DNA of 16,685 nt from Lysobacterales bacterium. GTDB taxonomy: Bacteria > Pseudomonadota > Gammaproteobacteria > Xanthomonadales > S139-57. Every line of letters starts with the position of its first letter. Position 1 is the stretch's first letter. Shown piece by piece: positions 7,447 to 14,900 of this stretch. The notes beneath the pieces were generated by a model that did no database searches, was not told where the DNA came from, and saw only the letters and a list, made by a program, of their open reading frames with translations. Position numbers and translations under genes: made by a program. Location: the NCBI GenBank assembly GCA_026993285.1, contig JALWTZ010000296.1:1-16685 (forward strand), in the 5' to 3' direction.

Positions 7447-7562
7447 TACTGCAAAGATTCAGAGCCCCGTGGATTTATTCCGTTTTTTTTCCAAAAACCG
7501 AAAAGCATCCCCGTACAAAAGGGCTGTGGAATAAATTCACCCTTGCAGGCAACATAAGAGGC

Positions 7563-8129
7563 ATGAAAGAGAAAATTCGTGCCTTGCTGGGCTGCGGCCC
7601 ATCCCTGACCGAGCGGATCTGCAACAGCCGCAACCAGCTTTATCGCATTGCCCTGTCGTGGAGTGCCGACCCGATGCTGGCCGATGACCTGGTTCAGGAC
7701 ACGCTGAACATGGCCATCGACAAACAGGACAGCCTTCGGGATCCGGAAAAACTGCAGGCCTGGATCTATCGCATTCTCTACAGGAACTGGATGCAGCACT
7801 TGCGGCGACGCAAAAATCATGAAGAATGGGATGACAGCTACAGCACAGGCCAGGACAGCACGGCCCGTCATGCACGCGAGGATGAAATCTGCAATGCCGT
7901 TCGTCAGGCCGTGGCAGCCCTGCCCGAGTCGCAGCGAGCGGTCATCAGTCTGGTGGATCTGCAGGGCATGAGCTATGCAGAAGTGGCTGAAGTACTGGAT
8001 GTGCCGATGGGGACGGTGATGAGCCGTCTTTCCCGGGGCCGCAAGGCCCTGTGTGCCACATTGAAAAAATTCAAGGAAAACGGGTCACAATCGGATGAAC
8101 AGCCCGTTCGTTTCCGGAGAGTGAAATGA
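7563..8129 (+). CDS. ECF-type RNA polymerase sigma factor
   Basis: Alternative sigma-70-family factor of 188 residues, the normal ECF size. Region 2 spans about residues 25-84, with ADDLVQDTLNMAI and AWIYRILYRNWMQHLRRRK (core binding and -10 recognition). A short linker leads to region 4 at about 115-170, with ALPESQRAVISLVDLQGMSY and the -35-reading helix-turn-helix VAEVLDVPMGTVMSRLSRGR. The ATG at 7563 gives a standard N-terminus, but the GAGG before it is only one base away, so the translation signal is poor; the ORF stays open further upstream without family resemblance. The stop overlaps the anti-sigma start (ATGA), implying coupled synthesis of the two. Likely targets, by usual ECF behaviour, are its own operon and the divergent DsrE-porin operon. 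Confidence 0.93.
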   Translation: MKEKIRALLGCGPSLTERICNSRNQLYRIALSWSADPMLADDLVQDTLNMAIDKQDSLRDPEKLQAWIYRILYRNWMQHLRRRKNHEEWDDSYSTGQDSTARHAREDEICNAVRQAVAALPESQRAVISLVDLQGMSYAEVAEVLDVPMGTVMSRLSRGRKALCATLKKFKENGSQSDEQPVRFRRVK

Positions 8130-8773
8130 ATATCGAACAGGTAGACGAAACCCAACTCAACGCCTTGCTGGACGGTGAACTGGCGCCAGAGGACGAAGCC
8201 TGGGTGCTGGCCCAGATGGAACTGCAACCCGAGCTGAAAACCCAATACGAGCATCTGGCCCAGTGCAAGCGCTGGCTCAAGGTGGCCTATGCAACCGATG
8301 CCCGGGATGTCGATGAACAGCCTGCAATACGAAGCAGAAAATGGCCTGCCCTGGCCGCGTCCGTAGCCGCGTTGGCCTTCCTCCTGGGGCTTTTGCTGGG
8401 GCAATTCTGGCCTGCCATGAATAGTGGCAGTGCCGTCATGGTACATCTGGACAGCAACCGCCCGCAGGATTTGGCACACGCCATAGAGACGCTGGAATCC
8501 CTGGCTGCAAAAGCCAACGGTCGGGTCGAACTGGTTGCCAACAGTAATGGCCTGGACATTCTGCGGGAAGACCGTTCCCCCTACGCGGAAAAAATCCGCC
8601 AGCTGATGGCTCAGTATCCACAGATCCAGTTCATCGCCTGTTCCAATGCCATCAAGCGCATGCAGGAACGGGGTGAAACCGTTCACCTCATACCCGGCAC
8701 CATCGAAGGGGAAACCGCCGTGGACCATATCGTGCGGCGGATGAAGGAAGGCTGGGAATACGAACGGATCTGA
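8126..8773 (+). CDS. membrane anti-sigma factor with a DsrE-like periplasmic domain
   Basis: 215-residue single-pass protein. Residues 1-60 are a cytoplasmic anti-sigma-type helical domain beginning LNALLDGELAPEDEAWVL (11-28). It has H43-x3-C47 but Trp50 where a zinc anti-sigma motif HxxxCxxC would have its second Cys, so it is not a canonical zinc-binding one. A membrane segment follows at about 74-93, then a periplasmic domain at 103-215. That domain aligns by eye with the exported DsrE-like protein encoded divergently: MVHLDSNRPQ against LQISDSDPF, RVELVANSNGLDIL against IEIVAFGPGLRLL, and IQFIACSNAIKRM against VRFSACKNTIRNM. The Cys is conserved (C172 against C100), and both end with a short ...EGW/EGY tail. 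Inference: the outer domain senses a sulfur-related ligand or redox state and controls the sigma factor. Confidence 0.85.
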   Translation: MNIEQVDETQLNALLDGELAPEDEAWVLAQMELQPELKTQYEHLAQCKRWLKVAYATDARDVDEQPAIRSRKWPALAASVAALAFLLGLLLGQFWPAMNSGSAVMVHLDSNRPQDLAHAIETLESLAAKANGRVELVANSNGLDILREDRSPYAEKIRQLMAQYPQIQFIACSNAIKRMQERGETVHLIPGTIEGETAVDHIVRRMKEGWEYERI

Positions 8774-8800
8774 CAGGCCTTCCCGGGAGACAAGGAAAAG

Positions 8801-8877
8801 TGGCGCCCCCGAGACGATTCGAACGTCCGACCTATCGCTTAGGAGGCGATTGCTCTATCCAGCTGAGCTACGGGGGC
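8801..8877 (-). tRNA. tRNA-Arg (anticodon CCU)
   Basis: 77-base tRNA on the minus strand with encoded CCA. Acceptor GCCCCCG (8877-8871) pairs with CGGGGGC, discriminator G. The anticodon arm has five-base stem ATCGC/GCGAT and loop CTCCTAA, giving anticodon CCT at 8843-8841, decoding AGG. The T arm has TTCGAAT in its loop and the D arm is GCTC/GAGC. All arms close properly. Confidence 0.97.
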
Positions 8878-8888
8878 ACTGGCGGCGC

Positions 8889-8894
8889 ATTATA
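8889..8894 (-). promoter_or_regulatory. -10 element of the tRNA-Arg promoter
   Basis: Perfect TATAAT on the minus strand, 11 bases before the tRNA 5' end, followed by the GC-rich stretch GCGCCGCC, as is usual for stringently controlled stable-RNA promoters. The -35 is weak (a TTTTGC-like hexamer about 16 bases upstream), lying just past the stop of the sigma-54 activator gene. Confidence 0.7.
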
Positions 8895-8922
8895 GCCTGA
8901 ATCGGCATTGGCAAAAGCCCGT

Positions 8923-10278
8923 TTATTGTACGCCCAGCCTTTGCATGCGCCGCCAGAGGGTGCTGCGATCAATACCCAGGATGCGTGCCGCCATGGCCCG
9001 GGAGCCTTGCGCGCGTTTCAAGGCATCCTCGATTTCCCGCCGTTGTTCCTCATCCGATGCGGCAACCACGGTTTTTGCCACCGGTTGCGCAGCACACTGA
9101 CGGTATTCCCGCACTTCCGGTGGCAGGGAATCCGGTGTAATGACCTCATCCTGGGCACAGATCATTCCATGCTCGATGGCATTGGCCAGTTCACGGATAT
9201 TGCCCGGCCAGGGATAGTCCATCAGCACCTTGCGCGCCTCGTTGGACAACTGAATACGGCTGGAATAGCCACGATCCACCATGCGTTCGAGAAAATGCTG
9301 ACTGAGCCGGTCGATATCCGCCGGCCGTTCACGCAAGGGGGGTACATAGATGGGGAACACCGCCAGACGGTAGTAGAGATCCGCACGGAAACTGCCTTCG
9401 TCCACCGCATCACGCAGGTTCTTGTTGGAGGCGGCGATCACGCGCACATCCACGGTTTGGGTCACATCCGAACCCACCTTCTCAAAGCGCCCTTCCTGCA
9501 GCACCTTGAGCAGCTTGGCCTGCAGATTCAGCGGCAGCTCACCGATCTCATCGAGAAAAAGGGTGCCACCATCCGCGGTTTCAAAGCGCCCAGGACGGTC
9601 ATCCACAGCTCCGGTAAAGCTGCCCTTCACATGGCCAAACAATTCCGATTCGATCAAGGTCTCGGGGATGGCCGCGCAATTGACTTCCACCAGCGGCTGG
9701 CCGGCACGGCGTGACTGTGCGTGGATCAGCCGTGCCAGCAGACTCTTGCCTGTGCCAGACTCTCCCTGCAGCAATACGGATGCTTCCGTGGGCGCAAGTT
9801 GTGCGATGCGTTCCACAATTTCCAGCATGGCCGGATCATTGGTTACCAGCCCGCCCGGTTGTGGGCCGCCCAGCACTGCCTCCAGGCGCTTGTCCGCACT
9901 GATATCCTGCACCATCAGCAAACGAACCCAACCCTTTTTCTGCGGCATTTCCAGCACGCCGGTCTTGAATTGCAAGTAGCGTACATCCTCACCTTCCACC
10001 AGTTTATGTTCGAAATGCACCCAGGATTTGGACTTGCGACTGATGGCATCCGGTTCGCCAGCTTCAAACAGGGCCCGATAAAGCAGTTTCTGCAATTTCA
10101 GCCGGTTCAGCTCCTTCAGGTTGGCAATGGGGTGATCCGACCCCAGACCCAGCAGACGGGGCATGGCGGCATTGTGATAGAGCACGCGCCCCTTCATTTC
10201 GGCGATCAGCACGCCAATGTCCAGCTGCGAGACGATGGCATCCACAAAGGGTTCAAAGCAGGTTTCGGTCTGGTACAC
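8923..10278 (-). CDS. sigma-54-dependent transcriptional activator (PAS-AAA+-Fis)
   Basis: Enhancer-binding protein of 451 residues. N-terminal PAS-like sensor domain about 12-128 (DIGVLIAEMKGRVLYHNAAM). AAA+ domain: Walker A GESGTGKS (172-179), the sigma-54-contact loop as GSFTGA (219-224; Ser replaces the usual Ala of GAFTGA), Walker B GGTLFLDEIGELP (237-249), and arginine-finger region FRADLYYRL. C-terminal Fis-type helix-turn-helix about 414-451 (RAMAARILGIDRSTLWRRM). I chose the GTG at 10278 because CAGGAG lies seven bases before it and family homology starts there; 40 further in-frame codons upstream look non-coding and run through the palindromes. It has no receiver domain, so activity is probably set by ligand binding to the PAS domain. 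It is divergent from an RND operon with a sigma-54 promoter, its likely target. Confidence 0.94.
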   Translation of the reverse strand: MYQTETCFEPFVDAIVSQLDIGVLIAEMKGRVLYHNAAMPRLLGLGSDHPIANLKELNRLKLQKLLYRALFEAGEPDAISRKSKSWVHFEHKLVEGEDVRYLQFKTGVLEMPQKKGWVRLLMVQDISADKRLEAVLGGPQPGGLVTNDPAMLEIVERIAQLAPTEASVLLQGESGTGKSLLARLIHAQSRRAGQPLVEVNCAAIPETLIESELFGHVKGSFTGAVDDRPGRFETADGGTLFLDEIGELPLNLQAKLLKVLQEGRFEKVGSDVTQTVDVRVIAASNKNLRDAVDEGSFRADLYYRLAVFPIYVPPLRERPADIDRLSQHFLERMVDRGYSSRIQLSNEARKVLMDYPWPGNIRELANAIEHGMICAQDEVITPDSLPPEVREYRQCAAQPVAKTVVAASDEEQRREIEDALKRAQGSRAMAARILGIDRSTLWRRMQRLGVQ

Positions 10279-10353
10279 GGGCAAACTCCTGGCCTGTAAA
10301 TTTCGGGAAAGTGCCGGACGGCAGCATCGGGCACTTTCCAGCTCGCCGGGCTG

Positions 10354-10401
10354 GCGTTGCAATATGTTGCATTGTTGCACAGCAACCGAAAAATGCAACG
10401 C
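10354..10401. promoter_or_regulatory. cluster of GTTGC/GCAAC half-sites, probable activator binding region
   Basis: Three direct GTTGC half-sites (10356-10360, 10366-10370, 10374-10378) and two GCAAC half-sites (10382-10386, 10396-10400). The inner pair makes GTTGC-ACA-GCAAC (10374-10386). The outer pair is an 8-base inverted repeat, GCGTTGCA (10354-10361) and TGCAACGC (10394-10401). It lies 135-185 bases upstream of the sigma-54 promoter, a usual place for enhancer sites, and 75-125 bases upstream of the activator's own start. Confidence 0.65.
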
Positions 10402-10464
10402 TACAAAATTCTCCTTGTTTTTCTGTTGGTTACACCACGTTCTCTTGCAAGCCTATCCATAATG

Positions 10465-10487
10465 GAAGTGTTGCAACGCAACACTTC
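10465..10487. promoter_or_regulatory. perfect palindromic operator, probable enhancer site
   Basis: Perfect inverted repeat with 10-base arms, GAAGTGTTGC (10465-10474) and GCAACACTTC (10478-10487), separated by AAC. The core GTTGC-N3-GCAAC is the same as in the cluster at 10374-10386. It lies about 50 bases upstream of the -24 element, with an AT-rich stretch (10501-10535) between that could bend or bind IHF. Confidence 0.75.
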
Positions 10488-10536
10488 ACTCTCTGATCTT
10501 GCCCTATATACCTTTGATTTATAAATAATTTTTATT

Positions 10537-10554
10537 TTGGCACGCATCCTGCTT
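10537..10554 (+). promoter_or_regulatory. sigma-54 (-24/-12) promoter of the RND operon
   Basis: TTGGCACG followed by CATCC and TGCTT, with GG at 10539-10540 and GC at 10551-10552, exactly ten bases apart. It matches the TGGCAC-N5-TTGC sigma-54 consensus closely. The expected transcript start is near 10563-10565, leaving a leader of about 54 bases to the ATG at 10618. Confidence 0.9.
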
Positions 10555-10617
10555 AATCTCCCTGTAAGTATGCGCTCATGCGCCATGCCATTACAGAACC
10601 CAACCAGGAGGCACGCC

Positions 10618-11922
10618 ATGTCCAACCCGAAATCTGCCCTCGCACTCTTGCTGTCACTGAGCCTGCTTGGCGGCTGCATGCAAGAGAACGACGAAAAGGA
10701 TGCCGTAGTGGACGCACCAGCACCGGCGAATCCACCAGCCAGTCCCACGCCAGCACTGCCTGCCCAGGCCTACAATCTGGCCTGGGTACAGCTGCAGGCG
10801 GTACCGGGCACCTTCAAGCTGGGTGGTACAGTCATTCCCCGTACCGAAGTGGTGCTGAAAGCGCAAATGCCTGGCCGGGTGGTATACATTGCCGGTGAAC
10901 CGGGCACCCTGCTGGAAAAGGAGCAGGTTGTGGTTGGCCTGGATGACGAGGATCTGCTGGCCAAGCGGCGGGCTGCCTGGGCACAACTGGCACAGGCCAT
11001 GTCACAACTGCAGAACGCCCACCTGCAGCTCACCCGCCAGATCTACGGGGGCAACGGCCCGGCACCGGGCGGCATGGGCATTCCCTCCATGTTCGACAAG
11101 TTCTTCACCGGCCCCATGTCCAACATGATGGGTTTCGGCAACTCCTCACTGGATCGCTATGCCGATGTCAATCAGCAAAAAACCGGTGTGGAACAGGCCC
11201 AGGCCGCCGTGGTTCAGGCCCAGGCGGCCATCGATGAACTGGATGCCCGCCTGCGCGACAAGGTAGCGCTGGCTCCCGGCAAGTCGGTACTGATGGAAAA
11301 AATGGTTGAAGTCGGCGATATCGTCCAGCCGGGCATGCCGCTGGCACGGGTAGCTGATGCCAATGACCTGCAGGTCCGCGTGCAGGTACCCACGCGCTAC
11401 ATCCAGAGCCTGAGCCAGGGCATGATGATTCCCGTGGAATTCGACAGCCACCTGCAGCTGAAAACCATGCTGGAACAGATCTATCCCAGCGCCAATCCGG
11501 AAAGCCATACCATCACCGTCAAGCTGGCCATCCCGCCGGGTGCACCGGTGGCACCAGGCATGTATGCCGAAGTGCAGCTGCCCGATTACGCACAACAACA
11601 GGCGCCCATGCCAGTCATCCCGACCACGGCGGTCGTCTGGCGAGGTGGCCAACCCTCGGCTTTCGTTGTGGACACCCAGGGCAAGGTACAGCTGCGCATG
11701 CTGCGCCTGGGTGACAGCATGGGGGATACCGTGACCGTGCTCTCCGGCCTGTGGCCGGGAGAACGCTATCTGGTCACGCCACCACCGATGATGCGTTCCG
11801 GCATGAGCCTCCCGGCTGATGCACGCCAAGCGCAGCCTTCCGCACCCACACCACCCGTGGTTCCTGCTGCACCGGCGGCCAGCATGGCCTGGCCCTCCCC
11901 TGCCAACACGCCTGCTTCCTGA
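10618..11922 (+). CDS. RND efflux periplasmic adaptor (membrane fusion) lipoprotein
   Basis: HlyD/AcrA-family adaptor of 434 residues linking the inner-membrane pump to an outer-membrane channel. Lipoprotein signal peptide with lipobox LLGGC, lipidated Cys20, then a Pro/Ala-rich linker (31-48). Lipoyl-like half-domains at about 75-110 (VLKAQMPGRVVYIAGEPG) and 215-248 (VLMEKMVEVGDIVQPGMPL) flank an alpha-hairpin (111-215). The hairpin is interrupted by an unusual Gly/Met/Pro-rich loop (143-176, seven Met). Beta-barrel and membrane-proximal domains follow, then a Pro/Ala-rich C-terminal tail (405-434). AGGAGG lies six bases before the ATG; coding read further upstream would cross the sigma-54 promoter and is not real. 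The RND gene starts 11 bases after its stop. No outer-membrane channel gene is present in the window. Confidence 0.92.
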   Translation: MSNPKSALALLLSLSLLGGCMQENDEKDAVVDAPAPANPPASPTPALPAQAYNLAWVQLQAVPGTFKLGGTVIPRTEVVLKAQMPGRVVYIAGEPGTLLEKEQVVVGLDDEDLLAKRRAAWAQLAQAMSQLQNAHLQLTRQIYGGNGPAPGGMGIPSMFDKFFTGPMSNMMGFGNSSLDRYADVNQQKTGVEQAQAAVVQAQAAIDELDARLRDKVALAPGKSVLMEKMVEVGDIVQPGMPLARVADANDLQVRVQVPTRYIQSLSQGMMIPVEFDSHLQLKTMLEQIYPSANPESHTITVKLAIPPGAPVAPGMYAEVQLPDYAQQQAPMPVIPTTAVVWRGGQPSAFVVDTQGKVQLRMLRLGDSMGDTVTVLSGLWPGERYLVTPPPMMRSGMSLPADARQAQPSAPTPPVVPAAPAASMAWPSPANTPAS

Positions 11923-11932
11923 GGTTGCCCCG

Positions 11933-14900
11933 ATGAATACCGAAACGGAACAGTTGCAGGATCCGGGTATTGCCGGCCGCATTGCCAAGGCCTTTATCCA
12001 GTCACCACTGACGCCCTTGCTGCTGTTTGCCACCCTGGCAGTGGGCATGCTGGGCATGATCATCACCCCGCGGCAGGAAGATCCGCAGATTTCCGTGCCG
12101 ATGATCGACATTTTCATTGCCTACCCGGGCGCTTCCTCCGAACAGGTGGCCACCCTGGCCATCGAACCGCTGGAACGGATCATGAGCGAGATTCCCGGCG
12201 TGAAGCATGTGTACTCCGCATCACGCCAGAACGGCGGCATGGTCACGGTGCAGTTCAAGGTGGGCGAACAGATGGGGCCCTCGCTGGTCAAGCTCTATGA
12301 CAAGCTGCAATCCAATCTGGATCATATCCCTCCGGGTGTGCAACCACCGCTGATCAAGCCCAAGGGTATCAACGATGTACCGGTGGCTGCCATCACGCTC
12401 TGGTCCCGACAGGTGGATGACGCGGCCCTGCGCAAGCTGGCTCTGGATGTCATACAGGATCTGAAACAAATCCCCGAAACCGGCCTGAGTTTTGTTGTGG
12501 GTGGACGCGAAGAGGAAATCCGCGTGGAAGCCAACATGGCCCGGCTGGCCGCCTACGGCATCACCCTGGACCAGATTGCCCATGCCATCCAGGCAGCCAA
12601 TGTACGCCAGCCCGCCGGCGCGGTGGAACAGCAACAGCACTATTTCAGCATTCAGGCGGGGGATTTTCTGCAAACCGCCGCGGATGTGGCCCATCTGGTG
12701 GTCGGTTCCTATCAGGGCATGCCCGTCTATCTGGCGGATGTGGCCCTGATCAAGCAGATGCCGGAAGAAACCCGGCAGATGGTCCGCCACTACAGCGGCC
12801 AGAGCAATGCCGCCGGCCCGGTGGAAGCCAATGCCGAATCCGCCGTCACCATCGCCATCGCCAAGAAAGAAGGCAGCAACGGCGTGACCGTGGCCGAGGC
12901 CATTCTGCAACGGGTGAACCAGCTCAAGGGTTATCTCATCCCGGATGATGTGCGGGTCACCGTCACCCGCGACTATGGCAAAACGGCCAAGGACAAGGTG
13001 GACGAACTGTTCCTGCGTCTTTTCGAGGCCACGGTGGCTGTTTCCATACTGATCTTTCTGGCCCTGGGGATCCGCCCGGCACTGGTGGTCATGATCACCA
13101 TTCCGGTGGTGGTACTCTCCACCGTATTCATCGCCTGGCTGATGGGTTACACCATCGACCGGGTCAGTCTGTTTGCCCTGGTGTTCGCCATCGGCATTCT
13201 GGTGGACGATGGCATCGTGGTGGTGGAAAACATCTACCGCCGCTGGCTGCTTCAGGGTGAAACCGATGTGCATACCGCCGTGGATGCGGTACGGGAAGTG
13301 GGCAACCCGACCATTCTGGCCACCCTTACCGTCATCGCGGCCCTGCTGCCCATGGGCTTTGTCTCCGGCATGATGGGCCCGTACATGGAACCCATCCCCG
13401 CGCTGGGCTCGGTAGCCATGCTGCTTTCACTGTTTGCCAGTTTCTTTTTCGCCCCGTGGCTGACGCAAAAAATCCGTCCCAGCATGCGCTATCTGCGCAA
13501 GGCCGAGGAAAAGGAAGCCAAGGGAAACGAGCGCATCGGCAAGGCCTATCGCAAGGTCATGGGAGTGCTGACCCAGAACCGCTTGGCCAGCTGGTCCACA
13601 CTGATTCTTATCCTGCTGGCCTTTGCCGCGGCCTGCTGGCTGATCTACTCCAGGGCAGTGCCGGTCAAGATGCTGCCGCTGGACAACAAGCCCGAATACA
13701 ATGTGGTCATTGATCTCCCCGCCGGAACCGCACTGCCCCTGACCCAGGCGGCAACCGAGGAAATGGCCAATGCCCTGCGGGCGGAAATACCGGAAATCAT
13801 CGACCTGCAAACCTATGTGGGCACCGCCTCCCCCTATGACTTCAACGGCATGGTGCGCCACTACTACCTGCGTGATCGTCCCTGGCAGGCCAACATCCAG
13901 ATCAAACTGACCGACAAGCATGACCGGTTGCGCAGCAGCCATGAAATTGCCACGGCCACCCGTACCCTGCTGGAACCCATTGCCCAGCGCTTCAAGGCCG
14001 AACTGACCATTGTGGAAATGCCCCCCGGCCCACCGGTCTTGCAGACACTGGTGGCCGAAGTACATGGCCCCACCGCGGAAATCCGCCGTCAGGTAGCCAG
14101 CGATCTCACCGAGATCATGCGTGGCCTGGACAATATTGCCGATGTGCGCAACTACATGGAAGGCCCGCACAGCTACCTGCATTTTGAAGTCAACCGGGAA
14201 AAGGCCAACCGCCTGGGTGTTTCCATGGCGGATATCACCCGCAACCTGTCCATGGCCGGTGGTGGCTTCAAGGTGGGGGATGTCAAGCAGGGTCATGATC
14301 TGGAACCCACCTGGATTACGCTGCAGCTGCCCTACGCCGACCGGGCCACGCTCAGCCGCATGGAACAACTGCCGATACGCTCGGCCAGTGGGCAACTGGT
14401 CCCGCTGGGCGTGCTGGGCCAATTCCGCCAGGTACCGGCCGATCCCATCATCTACCACAAGGATCTCAAGGCCGTGGAATACGTGGTGGGCGACACCATT
14501 GGCCGGCTGGGTGCCCCCATCTACGGCATGATGGCCGTGAAAGATGCCCTGCAAGACTACACGGCCCCGGATGGGGTCAAACTGGAACCCCAGCTCGTCG
14601 GCGTGCCGGATAACGAGAAAAGCGGTTTCCTCTGGACCGGAGAATGGACCGTCACCTACGAAACCTTCCGCGACATGGGCATCGCCTTCGCCGCCGCACT
14701 GGTATTGATCTACATTCTGGTGGTGTGGGAATTCCAGAACTTCCGCGTGCCGCTGATCATCATCAGCCCCATCCCACTGACCCTGATCGGCATCATCCCC
14801 GGCCACTGGCTGCTGGGCGCGGAATTTACCGCCACCTCCATGATTGGCTTCATCGCCCTGGCCGGGATTATCGTGCGAAACTCCATTCTGCTGGTGGATT

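Noticed and set aside
8801..8877. tRNA-Arg as an integration site of a mobile element
   Set aside because: No integrase, no repeated 3' tRNA fragment in the window and no change in gene character across it.
8908..9714. Open frame antisense to the sigma-54 activator, crossing from the tRNA region
   Set aside because: Shadow frame; the opposite strand has complete AAA+ motifs.
10279..10398. 40-codon N-terminal extension of the sigma-54 activator
   Set aside because: It runs through the palindromic sites, shows no domain resemblance, and the GTG at 10278 has a well-spaced CAGGAG.
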